Positions 26,229 through 35,397 of a DNA stretch of 64,000 nt are shown here, piece after piece. The stretch's first letter is position 1. Every line of letters starts with the position of its first letter. Source of the stretch: Bacteroidota bacterium (GTDB lineage Bacteria; Bacteroidota; Bacteroidia; Chitinophagales; Saprospiraceae); assembly GCA_029557915.1 (NCBI GenBank), contig JAKQHS010000031.1, positions 62,001-126,000 of the forward strand. Direction: 5' to 3'. The translations under genes were made by a program, and so were the position numbers. Below the pieces are notes generated by a model. It made no database searches, was not told where the DNA came from, and was given only the letters and a program-made list of their open reading frames with translations.

Positions 26229-27587
26229 TTATTGATTTTGCGGGGGCTGCCATTCGAGCAAGCGGACCGGGGATCCCTGGTCCATGCCCAATCCTTCGGC
26301 GTCCAATTGGCGAACCTTCAAAAGAAACAGGTTGAGAATCCCGGCGGAACCCCAAAGGTCCGGGTCAAATGTGGGCTCCCAACGGTCGAGCGACTCTTCA
26401 TCCAGATCGGAAACCATCCAATTCCTGAAACCAGGGCCTTTGCTGCTGGCCAGGGATGGCTTGTTGTCCCTTTCCTGGTCCCTGAAGAGGATGCCGGCCC
26501 GGAATGTTTTCCCTTTGCCCCATACCAGGACCTGGGGCCTGGAAATCGGTATCGACCGGGTGCCGGTGCCCTTCAGGCTAAAACCGGTCTTCCGAAACCC
26601 TCCGGAACTGGAAATCCACTTTTTGCCTCTTTTAAAGACGAGATGGTATTGAGGCGCCTCTTCGCCCGGGTCTTGCCAATAACTCGCCACAAATGGCCTG
26701 CCTGAGCCATCGCAGGTCATAGAGGTCTGATTGATCAGTTCGCTGCCCTGGGGAATCCGGCGGATGTATTCGGCCGTCGCGGCGGTAATTGGGAGCCGGT
26801 AGGCTTGTCCCAAAGAATTCTCCCAGTGCAGCCCCCCATCGCGGGAGACCGCATAACACAGGTCATGGTTACTCGCCACATCCGGGGTCTCCCTCCAGGT
26901 CCAGGACAGATGCAGGCCACCCTTGTTGTCCACCGCCGCCTGCCAATAGGCGTTCCGTTCCCCTTCACCATCAATGAGTACCTGGTGGAGACGGCTCCAG
27001 GTTCTGGAAGCGCAATCGTATCGGTTGATCACGAGGTTGCCGTTTCCGGAACTGCCATCCCGGTAGAGGAATATCAGATTCCCATCCGGGAGGCGGTAAA
27101 ATTCCGGGTATGAGACCTGGTTTTCCAGATGGCCGGTCATGGCCTGCATGGGTTCGAAATCCAGGGATCCCGGTGCCGAACTCCGGATATAATTCAGCCG
27201 GTTGTTGTGGTGATCCCAGGCCAGGTGCAGATATCCCTGGCCATCGAGTTGAATGCTGATGCAATTGTGTGCGTCCCCTGCCCTGCCTTTATAATTCAGT
27301 CGTTTCCATTCCCAGGACCCGGATCCAGGGGACCTTCGGCCTACAACTACCGTCCCCGTGGTATCATAAAAGGAGGTAAACTGGTATTGGGTATTGCTCG
27401 TGAGGGAATGTTTACGGAAAATGACCGCGTTTACAGAATTAGCCGACCAGGCTGAGGGATAAAGGGTGTCGATCCTTACCTGGCCTGATGAAAAGCCAGG
27501 AATCAGGAAAATGATCGCCCGTATACCGCAAGAAAACGCCTTAAGAATCCATCGCCAAACAGGTATTTTCATTTTAATCGGCTTCAT
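26229..27587 (-). CDS. BNR_4-type beta-propeller protein, possible polysaccharide lyase relative
   Basis: The 452-residue protein has a basic N-terminus and a hydrophobic export signal. It shows the BNR_4 pattern: YDTTGTVVVGRR, GDAHNCISIQLDGQGYLHLAWDHHNNRLNYIRS, YPEFYRLPDGNLIFLYRDG, GLHLSWTWRETPDVASNHDLCYAVSRDGG and NQTSMTCDGSGRPFVASYW. This family contains the ulvan lyases of PL24/PL25 as well as many uncharacterised members. The conserved H in DAHN and in WDHHNNRL are plausible active-site residues, but the activity is inference. Together with GH127 upstream it hints at use of complex polysaccharides. Its start faces the tRNA-Ser promoter. Confidence 0.82.
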   Translation of the reverse strand: MKPIKMKIPVWRWILKAFSCGIRAIIFLIPGFSSGQVRIDTLYPSAWSANSVNAVIFRKHSLTSNTQYQFTSFYDTTGTVVVGRRSPGSGSWEWKRLNYKGRAGDAHNCISIQLDGQGYLHLAWDHHNNRLNYIRSSAPGSLDFEPMQAMTGHLENQVSYPEFYRLPDGNLIFLYRDGSSGNGNLVINRYDCASRTWSRLHQVLIDGEGERNAYWQAAVDNKGGLHLSWTWRETPDVASNHDLCYAVSRDGGLHWENSLGQAYRLPITAATAEYIRRIPQGSELINQTSMTCDGSGRPFVASYWQDPGEEAPQYHLVFKRGKKWISSSGGFRKTGFSLKGTGTRSIPISRPQVLVWGKGKTFRAGILFRDQERDNKPSLASSKGPGFRNWMVSDLDEESLDRWEPTFDPDLWGSAGILNLFLLKVRQLDAEGLGMDQGSPVRLLEWQPPQNQ

Positions 27588-27610
27588 TTTACTTGTCCAC
27601 CGAAAAATAC

Positions 27611-27618
27611 TAAATTTG
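27611..27618 (+). promoter_or_regulatory. -7 box (TAAATTTG) of tRNA-Ser
   Basis: TAAATTTG matches TAnnTTTG and lies 26 bases before the 5' end of tRNA-Ser. Confidence 0.55.
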
Positions 27619-27644
27619 CCCTTCCAAAATTTGGCCCATGGTCC

Positions 27645-27735
27645 GGTGAGGTGGATGAGTGGCTGAAATCAACGGTTTGCTAAACCGTCGTACGGGCTTA
27701 AACCTGTACCGAGGGTTCGAATCCCTCCCTCACCG
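27645..27735 (+). tRNA. tRNA-Ser(GCU)
   Basis: The acceptor stem pairs GGTGAGG with CCTCACC. The anticodon arm reads ACGGTTTGCTAAACCGT with anticodon GCT. A long variable arm (GTACGGGCTTAAACCTGTAC) is present, as expected for serine tRNA, and the T arm is GAGGGTTCGAATCCCTC. The discriminator is G, and CCA is not encoded. Confidence 0.96.
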
Positions 27736-27874
27736 CTTCTTTCTCCTCCTTTGGTTTTACTTTCCTCCGGCTTACCAGGAAATAAGAGAGCCGCGAACCG
27801 CAAGGTAGCCCGCATAAACCCTATTCAACAGGGGCCTGTACCGCCCGCAATTGACCGTATTAAGGACTGATCCC

Positions 27875-27909
27875 AAAAAAAAGAGCCGTTACCGGTAAAG
27901 CAACGGCTC
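27875..27909 (-). terminator. Rho-independent terminator of the baeRF-type gene
   Basis: On the minus strand GAGCCGTT and AACGGCTC form an 8-bp stem with an 11-base loop, followed by eight T residues. The 139 bases between it and tRNA-Ser show no gene or other structure. Confidence 0.82.
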
Positions 27910-27935
27910 CTGATTCTATTCTTAATAAATTGTAA

Positions 27936-29033
27936 TTACTGGTGATAGGTGATGAGGGCTATCCGGCGGTATTTCCCCAGCAGGCCATCATCCACAAAAT
28001 GAACCATACCTCCGTTAAGGATCACTTTTTCGATTACGTCGTCCACGGCATCTTCCATCGGAAAAGGGACGTGATCCAGGCCAATAGTTATAATTTCTTC
28101 ATCGACAGCCCCTTGCGCGGCAGGCTTCCGGTAATTTTTTTCAACTACCAGGATGCGGCCATTCTTCTCCGTCGCTTGTTTCCACACTTCCTTCAGCCCC
28201 GTTGCCAGCAGTTTTTTATTCAGGGCATCTTCGACCTGGTCAATGATTTTCCGGGACCGGGTTTCCTGGATCCGCCCAAACGATTCCCTGGCCAATTGGT
28301 TCAACTCGGCAGGGGTACTTTCAAGGTAATTGCCTTCGATATAATCTTCAATGACCTCCCCGTGTTTCGTCATCTTTTTAAAATGACCGATGTATTTTTC
28401 GCTTCCGGCCACGATCACCGGACAGGCATGGTCTTTCAAAGCCAGGGCAATTCCCTCGTCCGCATTCTGAAGAAAGAGCTGCATGGCTTTATCCCTGCGC
28501 TCGCTTTTTTCGTGGTGAATTTCCACATCGTGCAAGGTATTGGCCATAAAGGCCTCGATGCGGTTGGAAATATCCACATTCAATTTCGTCACGTGTGCCG
28601 GGGAAACGAGGTAAAACCGGATTTCATTGGCGCTGAGCAATAAAAGGATGGCCTTGCTCACTGCATTCTTATTATAGATCAAATCCCGGATTTCAAAACT
28701 GCTGTCAATGATGTTTTTTTCCTGGGGCTCAAAATCAAGGAAATACGTTTTCTGGAACCAGGGGGACAAAAAAATGGCCAGACCCTGATGCATGTTTTGC
28801 GGTTTCAGGTTTTCCGTGAGGCTGGTATACTTGGACATCAGGGAAGCCACTACGTCTGCCGGATAGGATTTGAGGAGTTCTTTCTCTATTTCATCCCTTT
28901 TGGTTTTCAATTTATGCTTCAGTTCGACCCCCATTCCCACTTTGATGTTGAATGGGAAAATGACCGAAATACTCGGAAGATAATTTTTATGCTCGACGAT
29001 TTCGGTGATTTCAGGATAATTTTTAACGTTCAT
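27936..29033 (-). CDS. baeRF-type (archaeo-eukaryotic release factor-like) protein
   Basis: The 365-residue protein starts at the ATG at 29033 (the frame extends to a TTG at 29051). Its features are SISVIFPFNIK, GLAIFLSPWFQKTYFLDF, AILLLLSANEIRFYLVSP with ALKDHACPVIVAGSEKYIGHFKKM, and a C-terminal GGMVHFVDDGLLGKYRRIALITYH. This pattern fits the bacterial relatives of archaeo-eukaryotic peptide release factor 1 (baeRF families). Comparative work on that family predicted ribosome-related roles under stress, but no activity is established. It sits beside a stress-type gene neighbourhood. Family assignment is from memory of the pattern and therefore moderate. Confidence 0.7.
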   Translation of the reverse strand: MNVKNYPEITEIVEHKNYLPSISVIFPFNIKVGMGVELKHKLKTKRDEIEKELLKSYPADVVASLMSKYTSLTENLKPQNMHQGLAIFLSPWFQKTYFLDFEPQEKNIIDSSFEIRDLIYNKNAVSKAILLLLSANEIRFYLVSPAHVTKLNVDISNRIEAFMANTLHDVEIHHEKSERRDKAMQLFLQNADEGIALALKDHACPVIVAGSEKYIGHFKKMTKHGEVIEDYIEGNYLESTPAELNQLARESFGRIQETRSRKIIDQVEDALNKKLLATGLKEVWKQATEKNGRILVVEKNYRKPAAQGAVDEEIITIGLDHVPFPMEDAVDDVIEKVILNGGMVHFVDDGLLGKYRRIALITYHQ

Positions 29034-29145
29034 AATATAGGTTTTAAACAAAACTAATTTTTTTGCTAAAGACCCTTCCTGATGGAAGTCATACTACCTG
29101 GTGATAAAATTCATCCACAATACAACGGCTGTAATCCTCTGGTCT

Positions 29146-30807
29146 TCAAAGACCCGCATGCAGCTGCTCATCAAACAATTCAGCCTGCTGCGCGGATAAA
29201 TAGTATTCTTTCAACATGATAATCAGGTATTTACCGGCATTGAACACTTCGCGGTTGAAATTGATCAGGGTTGAAAATTCATCCCCGGACAAGGCGATGT
29301 CAAAGCCGTCTTTATAAAACCGGCCGACCATGGTATGATAATGGTCTTCGAGCTTCTTCACATTTGAAAACAACTGATCATAAACCGGCTGGGCTTCCGG
29401 GTGCTGAAGAATGCCTCCTATCTCGTCAACCAGTTCCATGACCTTTTGCCGGGTTTCCATATAGAATCCAAATTTGACATCGTTGGAAGAATTGCTCAGG
29501 AGGTCGATGTCGTGAAATGAATCCTTTATGCTTTTCACGGCAAACATGGCATCCCGCACCGTCTCCAGCAGTTGATCGATGCGATTCAGTTTTTCCTCCT
29601 CAGTCGTCAGCCTTTGCAGGTTGAAGGCATAATTGCGTATTTCCCCGTGCAGGCTTTTGAGGTGGTTATACCATTGCAAACGGTCCATGCCGGCCATTTT
29701 GGAGGAGATTCCCGGCAATGGCTCCGCCGGATTTTCCAGGCGGAACGCCTTCCTGGTGAAAACGAGGACCCATTGCATCATCTGGTGTGTTTCGGTTTCC
29801 AGCGCTTCATGGGCATAATCTCCGTCCGTGACCTTTACTTTGCGGATGATGCTGGTATCGTCACTGTCCCTAAAAGAAAGCACTTCCAGCCAGTGACCCA
29901 GTTTTTTCAGGATGGGTAAGAACAAAATCGCGCAACCTACATTGATCAGGCTCTGATAAAAGACCAGGGCAACAAGGTGGTCGCCGATGCCGATGAAGTC
30001 CCGGATCAGGCTATGCGTTGGCCTGATCAAGGTAAAAGCCACGACCAGGGTCACCGAATTAAAAACCAGGTTGCCCAGAGCCACCTTTTTCTTGATGACC
30101 GGCCCGTCCAGGGCAGCCAGTACCAGTTTCAGCGTAGTGCCTACCTCTGAGCCGAGCACGATGGCCATCGCCGCAATCAGGGAGATCGCCTCGGCATTGA
30201 GGGCGCTGAGTGCCAGCACCACGGTCGCCGAACTGGACTGGGTCAGGGTGGTGGCAATCAAGCCAAACAGGACAAATAAAAGGAGGGGCGACTGGTTTAA
30301 AAAAGCAAGGTCAAAAGATGCGATCACTTCGAATACACTGATTTTTATGTATTCCAGGCCAAAGAATAAAAAACCCATGCCAAACAACAGCCTCATCCAG
30401 AAAAAGAGGATATTCTGCTTTTTGTATAAAAAGGTAAAAAACCCGCACAGCGCGATCAGGGGAAAGGCCAGGTCTTCCAGATTAAGTTTGAACCCAACCA
30501 GAACGATGATCCAACTGGTGACGGTAGTGCCTATATTGGCCCCCAGCATGACCGCCAGGGCCTGATAAAGGTTGAGCACCCCGGTTCCCACAAAGGATAA
30601 AACCAGGAAGTTGACGATGCTGCTGCTCTGCAGGATGGCCGTCACCAGGGCCCCGGCCACGAGCCCTCTGACCGGCTGGCTGGTATGTTTTTTTAAAAAA
30701 AGTTTGAAAGCCCGCCCGGTGACATTCCGGATGGCTTCCTCGATGAAACTGAATCCCAGCAGAAAGATTACGATACCGGCCAGGAGCTTAAAAAGGATCA
30801 GGCCCAT
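29146..30807 (-). CDS. Na/Pi cotransporter family protein with PhoU-like C-terminus
   Basis: The 553-residue protein has eight or more membrane helices in the first ~310 residues with the duplicated family motif QSSS: VTAILQSSSIVNFLVL and ATTLTQSSSATVVLAL. GANIGTTVTSW and GSEVGTTLKLV follow each copy. The C-terminal ~200 residues are helical and soluble, like PhoU domains fused to NptA-type transporters. It should import phosphate coupled to sodium, but some members do not transport phosphate. It runs in the same direction as the baeRF-type gene, 112 bases before it, so they may be cotranscribed. Confidence 0.92.
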   Translation of the reverse strand: MGLILFKLLAGIVIFLLGFSFIEEAIRNVTGRAFKLFLKKHTSQPVRGLVAGALVTAILQSSSIVNFLVLSFVGTGVLNLYQALAVMLGANIGTTVTSWIIVLVGFKLNLEDLAFPLIALCGFFTFLYKKQNILFFWMRLLFGMGFLFFGLEYIKISVFEVIASFDLAFLNQSPLLLFVLFGLIATTLTQSSSATVVLALSALNAEAISLIAAMAIVLGSEVGTTLKLVLAALDGPVIKKKVALGNLVFNSVTLVVAFTLIRPTHSLIRDFIGIGDHLVALVFYQSLINVGCAILFLPILKKLGHWLEVLSFRDSDDTSIIRKVKVTDGDYAHEALETETHQMMQWVLVFTRKAFRLENPAEPLPGISSKMAGMDRLQWYNHLKSLHGEIRNYAFNLQRLTTEEEKLNRIDQLLETVRDAMFAVKSIKDSFHDIDLLSNSSNDVKFGFYMETRQKVMELVDEIGGILQHPEAQPVYDQLFSNVKKLEDHYHTMVGRFYKDGFDIALSGDEFSTLINFNREVFNAGKYLIIMLKEYYLSAQQAELFDEQLHAGL

Positions 30808-30927
30808 TGGAGAAACAATGGTACAAAATAGCGAAGAATATTGATCCGGTTATGATCTGCAAATCCCAAATAGTATATTGGTCCCTGAAGGACCGAAAAT
30901 TAAGCCGGTCTCCAGATCCAGAGCCAT

Positions 30928-31974
30928 ATGGAGTCCAAAGAAATCAAACTCCAGCAGTTTTTTTATTACACCGCCCTTTTGCTGTCGGTGCTCTTCCTGT
31001 TATACGCGGGCAGGACCCTTTTTATCCCGATGTTTTATGGATTGCTGATCGCCCTGGTCCTTTATCCCTTTTGCAGGGGCCTGGAGGCAAGGGGATGGAA
31101 CAAGACCGTGGCTATTGTCCTCGGCATGATCATCGTGACTTTATTAATCCTTTTCCTGGGCTTCCTGCTGATCCTCCAGATCAAAGCCCTACAGCAAGAC
31201 TTCCCGGAACTGAAAGCCCGGTTTCTGGCCAATATCCCTGCCCTCCAGGCCTGGATCCAAACGACTACCGGCATTTCCCAGGCGGTTCAGGACCAATGGT
31301 GGAGTGATTTCAAATCTTCCCCCAGCGTCTTTTCAGGGAGTGCGATCCGCAACACCATGTCGGCCACCCTCAACACGATATATATCGCCTACATCACCCC
31401 GGTCTTCACCGCCCTTTTCCTTTACAACCGGAAAGTGTTTGTGCAATTTCTGAGTTCCCTGGCCGGAGAAGAATACAAGGACAAACTCTCAGTCATCCTC
31501 CGGGAAACCGTGACCACATATGCCAATTTTATCAAAGGCATGATCAAGGTATACCTCATCGTCGGCACCCTCAACAGCCTGGGGCTGCTCCTGCTCGGCA
31601 TCAAACACGCCCTGCTGTTTGGTTACCTTACTGCTATCATGACCATTATCCCGTATATCGGCATTTTTGTCAGTTCCATGTTGCCCATTTCCATGGCCTG
31701 GCTGACCAAGGGGAATATCCTGTACCCGCTGGGGGTCATTGCCGTATTTTCATTCGTTCAATACCTCGAAGGAAACGTTATTTTTCCCCGGGTAGTGGGC
31801 TCCCAGCTCAATATCAGCACCTGGGCTACACTCGTTGCGATTATTGCGGGTGGGATCCTGTGGGGGATCAGCGGCATGATCCTTTTCATTCCGTTTATCG
31901 GCATGCTCAAAATCGTGAGCGATTATATTCCGGAATGGAAAGCCTTGAATATCCTGATCAGCCGCCGCCCTTGA
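30928..31974 (+). CDS. AI-2E family (PerM-like) membrane transporter
   Basis: The 348-residue protein has eight predicted membrane helices. It starts with a paired N-terminal hairpin (YYTALLLSVLFLLYAGRTLFIPMFYGLLIALVLYPF) and has the family's central soluble segment. The conserved C-terminal half is LFGYLTAIMTIIPYIGIFVSSMLP, VIAVFSFVQYLEGNVIFPRVVG and ATLVAIIAGGILWGISGMILFIPFIGMLKIV. Members export AI-2, indole or Na+/H+, and the substrate here is unknown. It diverges from the Na/Pi transporter across 120 bases in which no clear promoter motif is seen. Confidence 0.93.
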   Translation: MESKEIKLQQFFYYTALLLSVLFLLYAGRTLFIPMFYGLLIALVLYPFCRGLEARGWNKTVAIVLGMIIVTLLILFLGFLLILQIKALQQDFPELKARFLANIPALQAWIQTTTGISQAVQDQWWSDFKSSPSVFSGSAIRNTMSATLNTIYIAYITPVFTALFLYNRKVFVQFLSSLAGEEYKDKLSVILRETVTTYANFIKGMIKVYLIVGTLNSLGLLLLGIKHALLFGYLTAIMTIIPYIGIFVSSMLPISMAWLTKGNILYPLGVIAVFSFVQYLEGNVIFPRVVGSQLNISTWATLVAIIAGGILWGISGMILFIPFIGMLKIVSDYIPEWKALNILISRRP

Positions 31975-32003
31975 CCGGATCCGTTCAATAAGTGCTGACC
32001 CGG

Positions 32004-32423
32004 CTATACCCTGTAAATTTCAGTGGTGGGCTTGATAAAAAAAGAAAGACCTGCGACCAAAATACCCGTAATCAGATAAACCAGTTGCAGGAAGTGATAG
32101 GTCCTGATCAAAACCACCTGCCCTGCAATCCAACCGACCAGGATTATTCCTGCAGCCAGCACCCAACCCTGGGAGGATGGGTGGTCAAAAACAATGGAGA
32201 GCGCCCCGGCAAGACTGGATCCCCCCACAATAATCAGGAGTATCAGCCCGGGAATCATAAAATCACGGAATACGGTGTGCCGGAGCACCTCAGGATCGAG
32301 TTGCAGGGTGGAACCATCAGGGTTTAGGCAAATGGCCAAGCCCGAAAAAACAGATGTGGATGCTACAAATCCCAACAAGACCAGAAGGATTATTTTTACC
32401 GTATTGCTCATACTTCTTGGCAT
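32004..32423 (-). CDS. Four-helix membrane protein of unknown function
   Basis: The 139-residue protein has four hydrophobic helices (IILLVLLGFVASTSVFSGLA, FMIPGLILLIIVGGSSLAGAL, GWVLAAGIILVGWIAGQVVL and FLQLVYLITGILVAGLSFF). No motif for a known family is recognised. The start may be the ATG at 32423 or, more typical in charge pattern, at 32411. It lies ten bases downstream of the erythromycin-esterase-like gene on the same strand, so the two are probably cotranscribed. Confidence 0.68.
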   Translation of the reverse strand: MPRSMSNTVKIILLVLLGFVASTSVFSGLAICLNPDGSTLQLDPEVLRHTVFRDFMIPGLILLIIVGGSSLAGALSIVFDHPSSQGWVLAAGIILVGWIAGQVVLIRTYHFLQLVYLITGILVAGLSFFIKPTTEIYRV

Positions 32424-32432
32424 TTTAAATAT

Positions 32433-33773
32433 TTATACCCCGAACGGATAAGTCTCCGGCACTTGCCCCCCCGAAGGTTTGATGTGCAGGGGATGCAGGG
32501 CCCTGGATTCGTCAATATGAATAAACGCATCATAACGCAAGGGTAAAATACTGGGCACATAGTTTCCATACTGTTCGTATTCCGGCTGATACACTACCCC
32601 GACTGCACGGTGTGGGAGGTGATGCTCCATCAAAATATCGTCCTTAAAATCTTCCATGAGCAGGAGTTTATCCTCAGGAGACGCCGTATGAAGGTAGTCT
32701 TCCCAACTCCCCCTCCGCCCCGGAGGCAGGTCCATAATTTTCATTTCTCCGCCCCAGCGATGGCCGGCGGTGACCGTGCCTTGATAGCTGCCGAAACCCA
32801 CCAAATACACCCCTTTGTCCCAGAGATGGAGCCGCGCGAGTTCACCGATATTGTACATGCCTTCCTGGATCATATCGGTCGCGCTCGCATCCCCGATATG
32901 CGTATTGTGCGCCCAGATCACGGCCTTGGCTTCGGACCCATGAAAATCCAATAATTTAACGAGCGTGTCATGCATGTGCCGGTCCCTGAGATTCCAGCTG
33001 TGCGCCCCTCCCCGGATCATTTCCCGGTAATATTGTTCGGCATTGGCCACCACGGTGGAATTCTGCGCCACACTGAAGACATTCTCCGGGTCCGTGTTGT
33101 AGGAAGTGATCCTGGCCCGGATTTCAGTGAGCAGACTGACTACTTCCGTCTGACATAGCTCGGGAACCAGTTCAGCCGCCCGGGCGTAGGCCAAGCCTTC
33201 ATTTTTACGGTAAGGTTCAAAACAGCGGGCCGCTTCAAGGGCTACTTCATAGGCAGAGGGATCGGTTTTGTGGAGATATGCCAGGATTTCCTGAAGACTT
33301 TCATGGAGGCTGTATACATCCAGGCCGTAAAACCCCACCTTCCGGTTGGAGGGCTTTTCCTTGTTGAAATGGTGAAGCCAGCCGGCAAAAGCGACCAGTT
33401 CCCAGTTGGCCCACATCCAGGTAGGCCATCGATTGAATGCATTCAACACGGCATACGCATCTTTGCCGGCTTTTGGATCATTTTTAATAAACCGGTTGAG
33501 CCGGTAACAATCCGGCCAATCGCCCTCCACGGCAATAAAATTGAACCCTTTTTCTTCAATCAGCCGCCGCGTGATGTGCCACCGCCAAAGGTAAAAATCG
33601 CTGGTCCCGTGCGAAGCCTCTCCCAGCATGACTATCCCTGCATCCCCTATATTTTTAATCAAGGGGTCCAGGGCGGAAGGACCGGGCAAGGGATAGGACC
33701 ATTGTTTGATTACCGATACGGTATCTTCCCCGGAAATTTTCAGCGGTTTGGAAAAATATCTGCCCATATTCAT
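32433..33773 (-). CDS. Erythromycin esterase-like family protein
   Basis: The 446-residue protein has the EreA/EreB-like signature: GEASHGTSDFYLWRWHITRRLIEEKGF, VEGDWPDCYRLNRFIKN, the Trp-rich WPTWMWANWE and WAHNTHIGDASATDM. The conserved Glu and His residues of the proposed esterase site are present (GEASHG, AVEGDW, AHNTHIGD). Only a few family members inactivate macrolides. This subfamily is usually found beside phosphoribosyltransferase and hydrolase genes, as here, and its natural substrate is unknown. A resistance label would be unsupported. Confidence 0.88.
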   Translation of the reverse strand: MNMGRYFSKPLKISGEDTVSVIKQWSYPLPGPSALDPLIKNIGDAGIVMLGEASHGTSDFYLWRWHITRRLIEEKGFNFIAVEGDWPDCYRLNRFIKNDPKAGKDAYAVLNAFNRWPTWMWANWELVAFAGWLHHFNKEKPSNRKVGFYGLDVYSLHESLQEILAYLHKTDPSAYEVALEAARCFEPYRKNEGLAYARAAELVPELCQTEVVSLLTEIRARITSYNTDPENVFSVAQNSTVVANAEQYYREMIRGGAHSWNLRDRHMHDTLVKLLDFHGSEAKAVIWAHNTHIGDASATDMIQEGMYNIGELARLHLWDKGVYLVGFGSYQGTVTAGHRWGGEMKIMDLPPGRRGSWEDYLHTASPEDKLLLMEDFKDDILMEHHLPHRAVGVVYQPEYEQYGNYVPSILPLRYDAFIHIDESRALHPLHIKPSGGQVPETYPFGV

Positions 33774-33886
33774 TCAAAGTTGGTCATCAATCAAGCGGGC
33801 TTCCCATGAATTGAATCAATCCCCCCCCTGATTCCGGTCACACTGCTGAAAACAGAATTCAGTTATCTTCACAAAAAGGGATTTAT

Positions 33887-34537
33887 ATGGAATTGCAATT
33901 TGAAGATGAAGTCATCATCCCTTCGGGTAAAGTTGAATTGAAGGGAGATTTGATTGTACCTGTGGATGCAAAAGCAATAGTCATATTTTCACACGGAAGC
34001 GGAAGCAGCAGGCACAGTCCAAGAAACAAAATGGTTGCCCGATATCTGAATAAACGGCATATCGCCACCCTGCTTTTTGACCTGCTTACGGTGGAAGAGG
34101 ACCTCAATTATGAAAATCGTTTCAACATTCCTCTGTTGGCTGAGCGCTTAAAAGATGCCACCCGGTGGATTGTTTACAACCCCGTCACCCTGGATTGCAG
34201 GATCGGTTATTTCGGGGCCAGTACCGGGGCCGCTTCGGCCCTGATCGCCGCAGCGGGAATGAAAGAAATAGGGGCAGTCGTAAGCCGGGGAGGAAGGCCC
34301 GACCTGGCGGGTTCCTCCCTGCAGAAAGTGACCTCCCCCACCCTGTTATTGATCGGAAGCCGGGACCCTGAAGTGATAGAACTGAACCAATACGCTTTCA
34401 ACTTATTGGGTGGAGAGAAAAAAATGGAAATCATTCCGGGAGCCACCCATCTTTTTGAAGAACCCGGCACCCTGGAAAAGGTATGCGAATTGGCCTACGG
34501 CTGGTTCGATGCCTGGCTTATTCAATCAAACCCTTAA
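33887..34537 (+). CDS. Alpha/beta hydrolase (dienelactone hydrolase-like)
   Basis: The 216-residue protein has a single alpha/beta hydrolase domain. VIFSHGSGSSRHSPRN carries the oxyanion-hole region and GYFGASTGAASAL the nucleophile Ser. LLIGSRDPEV gives the acid and GATHLFEEPG the catalytic His. Segments ATLLFDLLT and RLKDATRWI are typical of the hydrolases that accompany phosphoribosyltransferase genes in bacterial stress loci. It ends nine bases before the phosphoribosyltransferase gene, strongly suggesting an operon. Substrate unknown. Confidence 0.9.
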   Translation: MELQFEDEVIIPSGKVELKGDLIVPVDAKAIVIFSHGSGSSRHSPRNKMVARYLNKRHIATLLFDLLTVEEDLNYENRFNIPLLAERLKDATRWIVYNPVTLDCRIGYFGASTGAASALIAAAGMKEIGAVVSRGGRPDLAGSSLQKVTSPTLLLIGSRDPEVIELNQYAFNLLGGEKKMEIIPGATHLFEEPGTLEKVCELAYGWFDAWLIQSNP

Positions 34538-34546
34538 TCCATCGCC

Positions 34547-35176
34547 ATGATCTTTGCAAACCGATCGGAAGCCGGGACCATCCTGGCAGCCAAATTGTGG
34601 AAATACCGGGAAGAGGATGCCGTCCTGATGGCCATCCCGCGCGGCGGAGTACCCGTTGCCTTTGAAATCGCTAAATCTCTCGGATTGCCCATGGAACTGG
34701 CTCTGATCAAAAAAATAGGGCATCCCAACAATAAGGAATACGCCATTGGCGCAGCCAGCCTTACCGATTATTTTATCGTTCCCTTTGAAAAGGTAAGCCA
34801 GGATTACGTTACTGCGGAGGTGCAGAGGATCAGGAAACGATTGGACGAAATGCGTTCAAAATTCATGGGAGGCAAGGAAGTGAAGGATATTAAGGGGAAG
34901 ACCGTGATCGTAGTGGATGACGGGATTGCCACGGGGAATACCCTGATGGCTACCTTACAGGTCTTGAGAAAGGGCAACCCTTCCAAAATAGTGATTGCGG
35001 TACCGGTTGCATCCACAAACGCAGTCCGCAAACTCAAACCGGAAACCGATGAATTGATTTGCATTTCCGTACCCGAGGAGTTTTATGGGGTTGGGGCTTT
35101 TTACAAAGATTTTGACCAGGTCTCGGACGAGGAAGTCATCGAATATTTCAGGATGCTTCAGTCCATGCCGGGATAA
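34547..35176 (+). CDS. Phosphoribosyltransferase family protein
   Basis: The 209-residue protein begins FANRSEAGTILAAKL, has AIPRGGVPVAFEIAKSLGLPMELALIKKIGHPNNKEYAIGA, and carries the PRPP-binding loop VIVVDDGIATGNTL. It matches the stand-alone phosphoribosyltransferases of unknown substrate often found next to dienelactone-hydrolase-like and erythromycin-esterase-like genes. It follows the hydrolase gene by nine bases. An inverted repeat lies just after the stop. Confidence 0.92.
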   Translation: MIFANRSEAGTILAAKLWKYREEDAVLMAIPRGGVPVAFEIAKSLGLPMELALIKKIGHPNNKEYAIGAASLTDYFIVPFEKVSQDYVTAEVQRIRKRLDEMRSKFMGGKEVKDIKGKTVIVVDDGIATGNTLMATLQVLRKGNPSKIVIAVPVASTNAVRKLKPETDELICISVPEEFYGVGAFYKDFDQVSDEEVIEYFRMLQSMPG

Positions 35177-35182
35177 AAAAAA

Positions 35183-35205
35183 GGAGACGGGTAGTACCCA
35201 TCTCC
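35183..35205. other. Inverted repeat after the phosphoribosyltransferase gene
   Basis: GGAGACGGGTA and TACCCATCTCC form an imperfect hairpin, with eight A residues on its left and none of the expected T residues on its right. As an intrinsic terminator it fits the minus strand, where no gene ends, so its role is unclear. A second small hairpin (CCGGTTCACGAACCGG) is at 35224-35239. No gene is seen between 35177 and 35397. Confidence 0.5.
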
Positions 35206-35397
35206 TGGGATTAAGCATTTCTACCGGTTCACGAACCGGCGTTGACTACTTTAATCATTCTGATATTTGGAATTTCCTTATATCATTTAATCAAATATAA
35301 AAGATAAGCGGATAGGCAGCTATGAAGCGGATCAGCCGGAAAACTGATTGAGGTCAGGGATGGGCGGTTCTGACTTCCCGGGTCCAGGAATTTCAGA

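Noticed and set aside
32433-33773. Macrolide resistance gene
   Set aside because: The family signature is present, but most family members are not known to act on macrolides and the neighbourhood is of a stress or metabolic type.
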